Source: Sitta carolinensis | Lineage: Eukaryota > Chordata > Aves > Passeriformes > Sittidae | Direction of reading: 5' to 3' | Assembly (NCBI GenBank): GCA_032173965.1 | Contig: CM063284.1 | Location: 131,989,125-132,053,124, forward strand | Length of the DNA stretch: 64,000 nt | Part shown: piece by piece, positions 11,101-25,056 of the stretch | How positions within the stretch are numbered: the stretch's first letter is position 1 | Layout: every line of letters starts with the position of its first letter | Made by a program: the position numbers and the translations under genes | The notes under the pieces: generated by a model | Databases searched by the model: none | Seen by the model: only the letters and a program-made list of their open reading frames with translations | What the model was told of the DNA's origin: nothing

Positions 11101-14100
11101 TAACATCTGTGAGAAATTCCAGAAGCTTTCCTCATGTCCAACAAAGCCAGTTCCAACTGGCTCCAAATGGACTTTCCCAAGTTGAGTCTGTTCTGCCCAT
11201 GAGCAGTAACAGGTGAATTATTTCTCCCTGTCTTCCAGCCTTTTGGCTCCAAGTCCATCTGAGTAAGGGGAGTGATAGCCACTGTAGTGGGCTCCTGACA
11301 CTCAGCCAGGGTCAACCCACCGCAGGGATTCTGTTTCAAGTCCTGTAATCTGTGTGTTCAGTTCCTCTCAACTCTAGCTGGTAGAGCTATTGAAAATTTT
11401 CCTTCACCAAAAGGAGTTCCTGTTGGCCCTTTAAAGAACTATCTGAATAGTTCTTTGATCCTGCTTTGGGAACTTGTATGTTTCATCCATTGACAATCTA
11501 AAACTGTACAAAAGCTGTATGCATTTTGTTGTTCAGCTCTACACTGCCAATTTCCTCGCTGATTATTCCTTATAACAGTTCCCAATAGGATGCCAGGAAC
11601 TTCTCTGGGGAGGCTACCTCTTAAATATAAGAAATTAAGTGCTAATAATAATAATAAGTCCATAATAATTTGTTTTTAGAGAATCCATCACCATTCTGTT
11701 CCTAGGAAGTTCTAAGTGAGGCAGTGGAAAGAACTGCACTGTGAGCATTGCAATAGGCTTCACTCTGCAGCACCACTGTGTTGAGATACAACCTGTAGAC
11801 TTTTAAAAGAAAGAATTCACTTTTTTAGAATTGGAACCTGTAAATAGATATAAGTATGTAATACAAGGAGCAGTCTCTGAACAGCATCCATACACTGAAA
11901 GAAGTAGGGAGTGTTTTCTAGATATTCCTCAGTTTGAGAAAAATTATATGAAGCAGGAAGATTTCTTTAAAGACTATGTTGTACATGTTCATTCACAGTT
12001 TTGAGTTAAAATTCCCACTGGATTTCAGTTTTTAGAAGTTGTAAAAAATGTATTGCTGTTGTTTAGATTTCAAAGTATAACATGGAAATGATGGTTGAAT
12101 TATATTTATGAGAGTTTGGGATTAATTTAATCGTTGTTGATTACACTTGCTGACTTCTAAGGTGGTTTAGAATAAGGCCTTTGCTAGTTTTGTGAAATTA
12201 ATACCCTACTCTTTATTGAGCAACTGTTTAACTGTTTCCTCTTCTTTTTAATCACTAGGTGATGCTTTTCCATGGACAATTAGTCTGCATCATTTCAGTA
12301 TATATACTCTTCTTGGACAACAAATGACGCTTAATTTGGTAGAACCGATGGGCTGTACCTCTACTTTAGCTGTGACTTCACAGAAACTGCTCACTTCAGG
12401 ACCAGAATCCAGACACTCATTTGTTGTCTGCCTCCATGTCGACCTTGAATCCCTTGAAATAAAATGCTCCAACCCCCAGGTTGGTACATTTAATTGATTT
12501 ATGAAAGGAAATTAAAAATAACTTGATTTAAGTACGATTGATCTGCATTTTCATGAAGAGGGTCTCTATCTTAATTTTTTTTTTAACTGGGCCATCAAGA
12601 TCAAGGTGCTTAGATTGAGATTTGCTTTGAAGCTCTCTCAACTTCTGTAATTTAAACTCTTCTCCAAATGTAATAGCTGTAGTATAAATGCATCTTTTGG
12701 CTGATGGAGTGAAATGAATTGCAGATGTACCATTAAATGCTATGATACTGTTCTGCTGTCACTGTGGATTCTTATATTGAAGTGGTTTAATGTAATTTTT
12801 TTGCTACATTTTCATGGAACTAACAGTTCTTTGAACATAAAGTGATTTTTAGGCATGCAATGGTATCCTACAGTAAAGCGAAGAAAAAACAGATGAATGC
12901 ATGTAAACAAAAACTACTACCTCATTTGTTTTTACTAAAAGGAAAAGGTGTTCCTAGATTTTTTCAGAAAGTACACCTTGTATTTTAATGACTTGGACTT
13001 AGTTTGCTGTAGTTTCATATACAGTAGGTGTTTAGTAATATTAAAAGTTAATATTAAAAGTGGAATGGCATTGTTATAAATGCAAGTCTTATATAAATGT
13101 GAGTTGAGAACTAAAAAGAAAATAGAAAAATACAATGTGTTTCAAGTATTCCTATTAAGTGTAATTGAGTAATTTGTTTTGCAAACTGTAAGAATATATT
13201 TCCACTAAAAAACTGAAAGTCTAAGCTCCATAAAAATCATATAATGAGCACAGTGAAATGTTAAAATGAAGTTGTGGTATGGTGTAGTAGATGAAATGTT
13301 GTCTTAAAGGGTGTCCTTGTACACTGTAATGTTATAAAATAACTGAAATATTCTAATGCATTCTAATGAAAGGATGCAGACAAATTATTTGAGTTTAACT
13401 AAAGGTTCTTGAACTGTCTTTTTTCCTTTACATGTGCCTTACTTGTCCTTTCTGCTTTACTTATGCAAAAGGGAAGAAAAACAGGCAATCGGTCTTCTTT
13501 AACCAGATGTCAAAGGATAGAAGATGAACAATACAGTTCCATAAACAACATTTGATAGTTATAAATTCACAGTACGAAATTTGATTCTTTGCAATGACAG
13601 GATGTATTTTTTCTGTATGTGACAGCCTTAAACTAGGTGAAATTTGGTGTATTTCTTAAATGGTAGCAAAGGTGAAGTATTAGTTATGTGACTATTATGA
13701 TTTAATATGAAACCATGTTCTGATGGTTGTAAAGTCAATACATACTTCCAGTGTGCAAAATTGCCAGTATCTTGTCTTTTGTTGTAGTTTTCAATTTTGT
13801 AGTAATGTGTTATTTTTAAAGTATAAAATGCTGTAACATATTGAGCTTTATGGATTTTGCCAAGTAGTCAGCGGGTCTTACTGAGTTATGTGTGGTTTTG
13901 CTGAGGAGAGAGTGGAAGCAGTGAGAGGGGAAAGCCTTTTTTAACAAATACTGACAGTTATTCTTTTTGTCCTACCATTTTTCTACTCTTAAATAGTGTG
14001 TTCTAAAAATAATTATTATATATGCTCAAAAATACTTAGAAAGGAGGGAAGCCTTACACCTTAACTCTTCTCATATAATCAGAATTGTGTTTGTAAAATA

Positions 14101-15661
14101 TTGAGACTATGCATTTGAAAACATGCAACCAACAAGAGAAAAACAAATCTTTCAATTTCAATCAGTAACAACCAATGGAATGGAATAAAGTGCATTAAAA
14201 ATAACCGAAGATATGACTTTATCTGAAGTTTTGAAATTTTATTTACATGTAGACACATGCCATCTTTTTTGTTTTAATGAGGTTTTATTGTGAAGCCTTT
14301 TGGTATTTTTTACCTTTTAACATAACTCCGTGAAAATCATCTCCCTCTAATGAAAGTGTGCCTTTTTGTTTGCTGAGCTTACTTTGTCCCTAGTTTCAGA
14401 ATGGTGTAGAGTATTTTGATTAATTAATGTAACTAACATTAGTTAGTTACATTAGGACATTAGTTGAGCTTCCTCCGTTACATGGAAAAGACTTGGGAAA
14501 ATGTAGAAATTTGAACTTGGTAATTTAGAGGTTGCCAGTGCCTCTCAGGGTGCTACAGACACAAAATACTTTAGAGCATATAACTGGAAGAGCTCTTCGT
14601 CACAGCCAGAGTTGTTTGGCTGTAGATTGCTCTGTGTATGAAAGAAAAAACGTACTGTGATGTTTACCTCCTCTAAGGAAAATTCTGTCAAAGGATTTTA
14701 TGACCTGCACTGTGTAAACCTTGAAACTTCAGAAGAAAATCCAAGATGAATTAAGAAGGTTTTTACAAAATTCCAGCATTTCACCTCTTAAGAAAGGACT
14801 GCACCATGTACTTTGAGACTTCATCACACATTCTCACGCACCAAATCAAGTACTGTTTTGTATCAAATATAGATTGACAGCAGTGTTTTTCTGCATCTGT
14901 TCTGCCCACATAAGAAGCCAGCTTTGTGGAGCAAAAGTGTCCTGAGGCTTAAAGTTCTTATAAATATGAGAATTTAAATTTTTTGTAATGGCAAGTTGGG
15001 TATGGCATCCAGCTGTGAATCTGCTTATATATTATTTTCAGTTTTTACTGACCTTTTTATATAAAGTATATTCCAATATGTTGTCATACAAATTCCATGA
15101 TTAATGCCTATTTACAAAAACTTGTGTAAATATCTTAGAACTGAGTCAAACAATGTGCAAGTTAAACAGTGTGTTTCTGAATATTGGAATGACATATGCC
15201 AGGAGACTTTGGGTTTGGTAATGAATATTCTTCCAAAGCTGCATCAGTTTCACATGCTGCATGGGATCATTATTTTAATACAATTTGAGTTATTAATTTT
15301 GCATTGTTAATATTTTATAAAGTTTACATTTGCCTTTTCCTAGGGACGGTACCTATACATACGAAATACATGATAAATTACCTTTGCTTATTTGTTAAAA
15401 TTTATATTAGTAAAAGTCTTACAAGATCATGTTACTGGTTATGTTTTTGAGCTATGTACCATGTTTATGCAAAGCACAGATTATTTTTATCAAAGTCACT
15501 ATACTGTAAATGATGTTAAATATTTTATTTGCAATGTAGTTGCTTATCATTATGTTATAAATGGTGAGAAGTCCAGTTCTGCTATAATATAAGTCTCAGT
15601 GGAGGACTTTCCTCATTAAGAAAAGCTTCATCCTAAAATTAAGTTTTATTTTTTCCTTTAG
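8191..15661. other. Intron sequence upstream of exon A
   Basis: About 7.5 kb of AT-rich intron. I found no exon or repeat family I could name, apart from the inverted repeat listed separately at 14425-14454 and ordinary short A- or T-rich tracts. A strong pyrimidine tract and AG (TTTTTTCCTTTAG) close the intron at 15661. Confidence 0.6.
14425..14454. repeat. Perfect short inverted repeat
   Basis: Arms TAATGTAACTAAC (14425-14437) and GTTAGTTACATTA (14442-14454) are exact reverse complements of 13 bases around a 4-base loop. No flanking feature explains it. It is AT-rich, so chance or a replication-slippage origin is possible. Confidence 0.9.
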
Positions 15662-15874
15662 GTGCAGCTTCTGTATGAACTGGCTGAGATCACAAGTAAA
15701 GTTTGGAATAAAATTCAGAGGAAAGGAGTTCCATATCAATCCGTATCTTCTGTCTATACTGAAACCATGACAGGACCTGCTCCTCCTAGTTCTCCAGTTA
15801 AAAGTAGCGTTGGTACCATTCCTCCAGATACCAGCACATACAGTCCATCTGGTGACATAGGAACCACTACTGAG
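15662..15874 (+). CDS. VPS13B: VPS13B exon A (likely human exon 25 equivalent)
   Basis: 213 nt, 71 codons, phase 0 at both ends. The acceptor is CCTTTAG before GTGCAGCTT and the donor is GAG|GTATTT. The peptide begins VQLLYELAEITSKVW and continues through a serine/threonine/proline-rich linker (GPAPPSSPVKSS) to IGTTTE, as in VPS13B of other vertebrates. The linker probably connects two repeating units of the lipid-channel rod and may be flexible. The next exon continues with GDSLQ. Confidence 0.93.
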
Positions 15875-18800
15875 GTATTTTTATTTCTTAAAAAAATGTG
15901 TTGTGTGAGTTCTGACCTGCAAAATGTCATGATGTGCAGTCAAGGAAGAATCAGAAAGAGTAGTGGAGTCCAGGTGGAAAGTAACTTTGCCCCAATAAAC
16001 CAATGAAGAATTATTACTCATTTTGGTGGAACAAAAGAGAGGAAAAAAATTTGCTGTATTGTGCCTATATTTATTATTTGTTTGTCTTGTTTCTCTTTGA
16101 AGTGAGTGCATTATTGTCTCGTGTCAGAAAACTGTGGTTAGTGTGTTCAGGTCAAGAAGCATAAGCCATTTTTCAAGTTCAGAATTAGTAGAATAGTAAG
16201 TGTTGTTTTGAAAATACCTGTTATACCTGTGCTGCATGTAAGCTGTTCCAAGTAGTCAGCCAGTCACTCTGATGCCTGGGTCACTAGAAAGCTGCTGTGT
16301 GTAAATTGCTTTGGCAACCAGGAGAGGTACTGGGCTGTGAAGGCTTCCAAGGTTGGCATTGCAACCACCTGTGTGCTCACCCCACCTCCACAGAGCCACC
16401 GTTGAACCATTATGGCATCTATGAACTACTTCTGAAGCTCAGTCCATTCTCCTGTCTCAGCTGTCCATGTCTCAGAGTGCTTTTGTAGCTCTGTCCCATG
16501 AGCATTTGAGTATGCATCTTCAGATGTAAGATTGACCACTTGATTTTATCTACTTCTGCTTCCTTTATTTATAACACTGTGTAACTGCCTGGAGCAATCT
16601 GGTACCTGATCATAATGTCTGTGTTAGCCTGTAAATATTTGAGGCAGGGGGAGGAGTCCTGTGCTGTACTGGGGAAAGCAGGCTAATTCTGTTACCAGTG
16701 TTAAATGTCAGCCATGAGTGTCATGAGCTGTAAGTCACCAGGTCGCTGGTGTAGAGTAGGGTGGGTGGTCACAGGAAGCTGTGCAACTGCACAGGTGTAG
16801 TATTTGTGGTTTTCTTACTGCCCCTGTCTGGTTTACAACTTAAAATAGTGAGTTGACCTAGTTTGTGTTCCAGGAGAGAGTCAAAAATGTGTCAAAGGAG
16901 TTGAAGGCATACCAACACATCACAAATATGCAACGCTTTGTTTTTAACAGAAATCTATTAGAATGTAGGGAGACTTTTCTGAATGACTGGCTTTCAGTCT
17001 CAGAATAACCTGATCAATTTTAGGGACACCTCATAGAACAGTTCTAGAACACAGGCAGATATACAATAATTTTAATTCTGAGTGCAATACATATTCATAT
17101 TATACATATTCAATATTTGGCCAGGATTGGTTTAGCCCTGTGTATAGTTTATATTAATTCCCAGGCTTGGAGAAAATGAAATTATGACTGCTGTGTCTGC
17201 TTTTTATATGCATCATACACACCCCACCACGACCAAAAGAGGCAGCTGACATTCAAAGGTGTTTGAGCTAGAGTTTCAGTGCTTAAGTTTTTTCACTAAA
17301 TTATTTCTAGATTATTTGAATAGCCTTCAGTTTGGTGTGTATCTGTGTGTGCATGATTTCAATTGTGAAAAATACTGCCATGGGTAAAGAATTGAAGGTA
17401 AGCAATAACAGAAAACAACATGGTCACAAAAATAGTGGGTTTTCCCCCTACTGACATCAAATTAAAATCTCATTACAATCAGAAACCACCAGCTTTATAA
17501 GTAACTATTTGGTTTTGATCATTTATATAGATAGCAGTATTTGGAGTACATGCTGTACTTGGAGCATTAATTGAAACTATTCAGTAATTGTTTTAATCCA
17601 TATGTTACCAAGATTATTTTGTTAATATGAGTCTAAGTTCAGTGTTCATATCCTACCCTTTTGCAAAATGTTCTTCATCATTTATTTAATTTTCTTTGTA
17701 TTCTCAGCAAAGATTATACACTAACTAGAAAACACCTTCTCCTAAAAATTCTAAATTATCTAAATGAAACTCAATGAATTAGTGAACAAGGGACAATATT
17801 AGAATAGAGTAATTAAATAATAATATGTATTTCTGTAGTTTTAACTTGGGGAAATTTTCCAGAAGTTTGGTTTTTATCAGACTGTATTTTGTTTATATAT
17901 TTCTATAGTTTTGAGCCTTGAACTCTTGAAGTCTGTCAAGAAAAAAACAACTTTGCTGCCATAGCTGTGGGATTTTTTAAGTTTAGAAATTTTATAATTA
18001 CTGTGTTTTGCTCTATGGGAGACATGATTATTTTTAAAGCTTCTTTCAGCTGCAACAGACTTGCTATAGAAGAAGAAAGCAAACTTGCACAACTGTTTAT
18101 ATCAAATAGCAAAAAAAAGGTTATTTGTTTATGTGATTTGTAAATGATTTATATTTAAAGCTGTGTTTAATTCTTTTCTTGCTGACAACTTGATGTGAGC
18201 ACCACAGTCTGTGGTGAGTAAAGCTACCAAGGCTTGCTGACTTTTAGCCTGGGTGGTGGTAGGACAGGGAAGCATGAGTGAGAGGCTTAAATACTAGAGG
18301 CTGGAAACAGTTAATTATTTTTACCATCCCTGCCTTGGAAAAGGTAAGGTAGTATAGACTACAACAGGCCACTTGTTACTGTTTACTTAAGTGCAAACAG
18401 TGGTAGAAGTGTTTAGTCCTTGGGGAAACTCGGTGATTGAGCAAGAATGCAGAAGTTATTTTGATAAGGCATAGCATTAGTGTGGCCAAACTGTGATCAT
18501 CCCTGAGCTTTAGGCAGGCCAAGGATGAAGGCCTCATATGTTTGGATCTTCCTGATGAACAAAGATAAATTATGGTAAGAAAATAAACTCAGTATATTGG
18601 TCAATTTGCAACAATTGGTAAAAGAATTAAATTGTATATTTTAGGACTTGGCACAAGAAGTTGTGGGAAAATAGTTTAGGGTTTCTGACTCTGGCTTGAT
18701 TTTTCAGTAGATCAGGAAACAGAGCAGAAAAGTAATGCATAAACATATTTAACAATAACATGCTGGGTGCTGAAAATCCAAAATGAAAATTGAAACTCCA

Positions 18801-21800
18801 TGAGAAATAAGAGAACAGTCTTTCTTCTTACTTTGGTTTCTTACTTTTTCACTGCAAAAAATTTCTGTGAATTTGAGCTTATTTGGAGGAAAAAAATAAA
18901 AAAAATATGTCAGCTACTGCAGACTATTAGTTTTTCAGGCCCTTTGACTCTGCCTAATGGTTGTGGTTACAGTACCATGAACAGAAGGCTAGGAAGAAAT
19001 GCAGTTTCTTCCATTTTTTGCCTCCCAAAGGACAGTCATACAACATGTTATATATCTCTTCAGAGGAGCATCTGCCACTGACAATGAGAATGGACCAATT
19101 CAGCTGTTTATACATTTTGATGGCAGAAAAAACATGGCTGGTATGTTGAAGTTAAACTGTTGAAGGAGGCAGAGGCAGCACCGTGTCCCCTCTGACAGGG
19201 ACAGGGTGTGGAGCAGCTGGGGATCTCTTGATGTGCTCTGCGGCCGCCATGGCTGTGTCGGGAGATCATTGCTGAATGCCACAGCCAAACCCCGTTTCAC
19301 TACACTGCCTTGCTGCCAGTCCAGGGGGGAGTCAGGCAAGTGACCTGGAATGCTGAGTGGGAATGCAGTAGCCCAAGCACAGAATTGTAGGGTGAGGTGG
19401 AGCCTGAGTGAGTTGAGGCCCTTGTTAGGATCTTCAGGCTCTGTCGTAGAATGAATTCCAAACCCTGGCAATTGTAGGTCCAGTTTCTAATGATACATCT
19501 GAGTCAGTATCTGTAACTCTAGAGTAAATGCAGTTCTTCAGAAATCTCACAAATACTGTAAGTATTTTAAGTAACCTTGTGCCAAAATTATCAACTGACT
19601 GATTCTCTGAGAGGCATTATACATAATTTAATATCTTCAGAAAAATAATCCTGAAGAAGTGTGGGAAAATTAAAGCGTGACTTTTCTTCAGAGTAAAGTT
19701 ATCTTTGTACTCAAACCACTAAATAAAAATAGCTCTCTGTGGAAAAAAACCCATCAAAATGCATGAAGCAACTGAAAACATTAAATTACATAAATAAAAG
19801 AACCCAATTATAAAATTCAAAAATTACCCTGGTGGCAGTACATATTTGATATTAAGTGTACCCCTTTAAGTTTAATCAGCTATTGTTTTCTACTTTTTCA
19901 ACTATCAGAAATGTAGAGACCTGCCAAAATTTTAGAACAAAGTTGATTTCCATTCAAAATCCATTTTGGAACATGTTCAGTGGGAGAGTGGTGGGGGTGT
20001 GTGGAAGACAAGAAGGAGACTGTCTCTCATTCCCACCCATTCCATCGCAGTTTGTAAGTTACAGTTTGGCAAAATGAAGTGTGTTTATAGTACAAACAGA
20101 ACTTGAAAACTTCTTCAGATTAAAAAAAAAAGAAAGAAAAAATTGATTTTTATAGAATGCAAGAAATAGAGAGTCACAAATGGGTCCACAGAACATCAGC
20201 ATTGTCAAGAACATTGGCTTGAACTGTAAATAAATATGTAAGTATTGTTTTTCCCTTTCCTTACCTTAATTTGCTTTTATTTCTTGATACTTTGTGAAAT
20301 CCATCTGAAGATCTCAGCTCAGGGAAATTCTCTTTGGCTGGGTCCTTCCTTCAGATCTGCTCTCCTGGTGGGATCTGCCCAAAGTACTGTTGACTCCACT
20401 GTCTTTTTGGAGCATGTGAGGTTTGATGAGAAGGGTCATCTCAAACACAGTGAAACTCCAACACTGAAGGATCATCTTCTAGAGCAATCATTCAAAGGCA
20501 AATTACGAAGGTGTGGGAAGTTATTGAAAGGCAGGGTGTCAAAGGAGCTATGTGGATGTTATACAAAAGAAACAAATAGAAAGGAATTTATTGTTAGAAA
20601 TTGAAAGGATCAGAACTAATGCCATACTCATGGCAAGAAATCTCACGTCATGAAATAGGTTGAAGCTTCTCTGATGTCCTCAAAGAGTGAGGACTTTGCA
20701 AATAAAGACTCATTAAAACAGGAGATAGGATTCTCAAAGCATTGTGATTCTGGAAGGCTATATTTTTTACTCCTACCTTTCATTGTTTACAGGTGAACAG
20801 AGTAGTTGAAGGGAGGCTGACTAGTGTTTGCACAGGGTTGACAGGGATACTGGAGGACAGCAAAATGGCTTGGTTATGTCACTTTCTTATTACTGGAGCC
20901 TGCTATTTCAGGGGAAGCAAGGACTAACACTGGTTAGCACTGGAGAAGTGACTGCTCTGCCTGTATCCTTTCAGATGCTGGGGAGCTTGCAGGCCTGACA
21001 CTCTCCAAGGCTGCTTTCCCCATACCCTTTTGTTCCAAGGACAGGTGCTAGCATCCTTGAAGAAAACTGAATTTTGTTTACAGTGTTGAAAAGATATTTA
21101 CTCTCATGTCACTGTCAGTTAGTGCTGCCTTGTAGGATAATTAAGTGGCGCTAGAGAGAGTAGAGCTCTTTGTGGAGACAGTAGGAGATATCTTGCAAGG
21201 ACACAGTTAGCAAATGGTATTAAGAGATGGGAATCTGGACAAAAAAAGGCAAGAGGCAGGAATGATTTTGCTGGAGAAGCAAATAGGAAATTCAAGTCAC
21301 AGTTTGTGAGAAAGAAGTTAACCTTTGCCCTGAACAAGTTATTTAGCAGGTTCTACCATGCTTTTTTTTAAACTCATTTTGTTGGGTGCCATATGTTCAA
21401 TGTGCCACTCCAATTTGGGAGCTAGATACATCATAGTGAAATGAGCTTTCTGAGGTTTCTCCAGTGAGATGTCCTGCAGTGGTAGACATTAAATATTATT
21501 AGATACACAGCAGGAGACAAGCCCTGCTATATTTAATAATTAAATTTGCAGACAGTGTAAGAGTAAAACAGAAGAGGAAGAGTAAACAAACACTAAAAGC
21601 AAGATCGTCATGCTAAGTCCTTGACTTGGAGAGAGATTTCAATGGCATTGTGTAAGGAAGTTAGGTCGCTTAGAACGTGATAGGGAGAAAATGCTTTTTG
21701 GACCTCAGGAGTCTAACAGTTTTTCAAAAGATGATCACCTATGGCTCTGCAGGTAATCTGATCAGTGCTGTAAGCAATAATGCCTTATATAAGAAATATA

Positions 21801-23721
21801 AAAATAAATAGAAATATACCTGTTTTCTTTCATGCATTTTGATTAACGCAAAGCCACTGTCACTATGGATGATTGAAGGTGAACTGGATCTTAATTTTCA
21901 TTGCATCACTTCATATTACATCTGTTGAGCTGGTCCAGGTATTATAGTCTCATGTTTAGGTATTATTTTCTAGAAGCATACATTTGTTAGTTGGACATAT
22001 GAATGAGGAATGATAATGGAATGCTGAGTTCTGTGTCAGCTATTGACAATGTAGATGGTTTCTTCCCAATTTTAGTGTCACTGAGCTTTTCAAGGGTAAA
22101 GGTTACTGCACACAGCTAAGGTACCTTGGCCATTTCTCTCTGTGTCCTCTTAGAGTTTAGAAAACCTCTAATTAAATTGTAGGCCTGAGTTGAATGAAAA
22201 TATGATTTGTCAACATCAATGCTTCCATATGAGCTGTGTCATTAGGTTTGGCTAGGTCCTACCCATTCAGAAAATAGATTGCTAACAGAACTTCCATATT
22301 GCATTTTCTAGCCTTGGACTGCAGAATGAGGCAAGTACTGTCAGATTTTAATTTTGCTACTGAAAGCAAGCTTTCCTGGGACATTTGAAGTTGAAATGAG
22401 TGCATTCTGAATCTTGCTTGACAGATTAAAATGGTTTCAGTCCAATTGTAGTGCTTTCTGTGTAGATCTGCCTTCTGGGGTGTCTTCCATAGAAATAATC
22501 CTGGCTTTTAATTAGATAAATCTCAAATGTTGTTCATCAGAATTTAGAATGCCTAATCCCACAAACCTTCAATGAAAGATAAGACTTTGGCTGTTTATTG
22601 GTCTGTTAATCTTAGAAACAACTTGGTCTTAGTGGATCAAAGTGACCAAACCTTTTTCCTTTCTTTGTGCTTGAATGAAGAAAACCTGCAACACAGGGTG
22701 GAATTGCAAGTGGAGATGCTCCTGGATATTCAGTAGCTTCTGAATGACATTAGTGACTTATGTGTCCCTTCATTCAGATTAATAAGGCTGTAAACACTGG
22801 GGACTGGTGAGCAGTTATATGTTTGCATCCTTCTTTCACTGTCTGGATCATCCAGCAAAGGAACTGGAGGAGGTCCTTTGGCTGGTAAATATTATCAAAC
22901 ATGCCTGCATTGCTCTAATAAGCCCACATAACCGAATTTTCAGTATAGCTTTCATTTGTCATCATCTTCTCCTAAAAACATTAATCTTTTTGTCTTCTTT
23001 GTTGAGCCCTTACAGTTTTAGGGAAGGAGCAGAGATTATTGATGGCACAGAAGTTTTTACAAGCTCATTTGTCAACATTTCATACATTTAAGGATATTAC
23101 AAGTGACAATAATTTTTAAACAACAGAAGTATTTAGGAAGTAGCAAATAAAATATTTCCATTTCTTACAATTTATTGTATTATTATTTTCTGAACTCTTT
23201 TTTCCAAGAAATTACAGGGAAACACATACAGGGGGGAAAAAATGACCCAAACGCATTATGTACATAGTGTTGGTGGTATGGCCTTACTGGGTGGCTCTAC
23301 ATTTGGTACTTCCAATGATTCTCCTTTCCTTTGCCTTTCAGATATGTGCAAGTCTCCCTATGCCTTTTCCTATTGCATCTCCAAACATTCATGTTAGCCT
23401 TTATTTTAAATTGATGGTAATGTTTCCACAGTGTAGCGTTAATACAGCAAATGTGCTATGCCAAGGAGACCTGTCATAAATCCTTATGGTTTTACCATTT
23501 AGTCTTTGCCACAGTCTGTTATCTCTACCAAAACAAAAAGGGAATAATACTTTGTTTATCTTTTCCTAGTGTTACAAATGGCTTAATTCAAATATATTAT
23601 TTGGGAATCTGTATTTCTATATTTGTGCATCCATATCAGTTGAGATAAAAAAAAAAAAACAACCCAGAAGTGGTGAAAAGCAATACTTATTTTTATCTTA
23701 GCTATTGCTTTTGTTTCATAG
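15875..23721. other. Intron A-B
   Basis: 7847 bp with GT-AG ends. It is mostly AT-rich unique-looking sequence. A GC-richer block at about 19150-19480 contains a CpG-bearing stretch (GCGGCCGCC) and a 123-codon minus-strand frame that I do not recognise. No other exon is needed, because exons A and B join in phase. Confidence 0.75.
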
Positions 23722-23893
23722 GGTGATTCTCTTCAGGGTGGTGATGATTCTCCATTCTCAGATTCCATTACACTGGAACAAACAACAAGTAATATCGGAG
23801 TCTCAAGTGGACGTGTCAGCCTATGGATGCAGTGGATGTTGCCAAAAATTACTGTAAAACTGTTTGCTCCTGATCCTAGAAATAATGGCACAG
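23722..23893 (+). CDS. VPS13B: VPS13B exon B (likely human exon 26 equivalent)
   Basis: 172 nt: 57 codons plus the first base of a Glu codon. The acceptor is TTTCATAG before GGTGATTCT and the donor is GGCACAG|GTATTC. The peptide runs from GDSLQGGDDSPFSDSITLEQ to SGRVSLWMQW, PKITVKLFAPDP and NNGT. The pattern of alternating hydrophobic residues near the end (ITVKLFA) is beta-strand-like, as expected for the VPS13 rod. It joins exon C by a split Glu codon (G|AA). Confidence 0.95.
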
Positions 23894-24941
23894 GTATTCC
23901 ACATTTTTCTGCCTAATGTACCATCTTAAATTCCAAGCAGCGCAGTCTATTTTATAGCACACCGTTAGCTATTCAGAGCTTGTGTCACCATTACTGAACA
24001 CTGTAACAGAAGTGATGGGTTGGAGCTGTATTTTAAATAACAGCAACAAACTGTAGTTAGGTTACTGCATGCGAATTAGACTTCAGTGTTCTTTGGCATA
24101 AACTTTCCCCTGCATGTGGACAGATGATTAAGTTAAATTGGAAAGAAGTTGGTAAATTGACATAAAATGCTGCATTATTACTTTAGAAACAATCATGTTT
24201 CATGTTGATATGATTTAGTTATATATTTTGTGTATATCCATATGAAGTCCATTGTAGCTTAATGTGATAATTTAAATTTCTATTTAATATAATCACCAGA
24301 ATAAAATCATTAACATTAAAGGAAGTTTAATACAGGGTTCAGTGGAGAAGTTTCAACTTCTGTGTTGAAAAGAAAAATATATATTGTGCACAACTTATCT
24401 TTTTTTCTCTTTGAGATATGGTTGAATTATCAATTCAACAGTAATTGTTTGAAAGACACTGATATTCCATAAACTGTAGGACTTCAGGTTTTTTTCTAGG
24501 AAATACTGCTGCTCAGATATTAACATTGTTGCCCATAAAAATGTGAAAAATTAAAGTGACTAATTTTTAAGCTAATTTTCAAGAAATGTACTTGAACCTT
24601 TGATTTTAAAAAAACTAATTACACAAGAGAAAGAAAACTCTAGTATAATTAGAGCAAATATCTTGGCTGGGTTTTTTTTTTTTTTCATTTTTTCCCTTCT
24701 AGAAATTATGCTATAAATACCTAAACTAGAAACCCCATATATATGTTTCTCAATACATTTGTATAAAAAGGTTTGGATTCTAGTGTGACACTTGAATCAA
24801 AAAGTGCTTTATGAAAAAACTCTGAGTAGAAATAGCATCATCCTATTTACTAAATGAATTGTCTCAGATATATTTCTTGCTCAAAATGCTTCACATTTCA
24901 GATTAATAAATAGTAATTTTTATTTTCTTTGACTATTGCAG
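23894..24941. other. Intron B-C
   Basis: 1048 bp, GT-AG. AT-rich; a T-run sits near 24671-24686. Nothing else recognised. Confidence 0.8.
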
Positions 24942-25056
24942 AAGTCTGTATTGTCAGTGAATTAGAGGATCTCAGTGCCTCAGTGGATATGCAGGATGTC
25001 TATACCAAAATCAAATGTAAAATAGAAAGCTTCAATATTGACCATTACAGAAACAG
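24942..25056 (+). CDS. VPS13B: VPS13B exon C (likely human exon 27 equivalent)
   Basis: 115 nt. It starts with two bases completing Glu, then VCIVSELEDLSASVDMQDVY and KCKIESFNIDHYRN, and ends with the first two bases (AG) of a codon. The acceptor is ACTATTGCAG and the donor AAACAG|GTAATT. The terminal phase matters: the next exon must begin with a single codon-completing base, which both exon D and exon E supply. Confidence 0.95.

Noticed and set aside
19100..19471. 123-codon minus-strand frame
   Set aside because: No recognisable motif and no splice context; length is expected by chance in a GC-rich patch.
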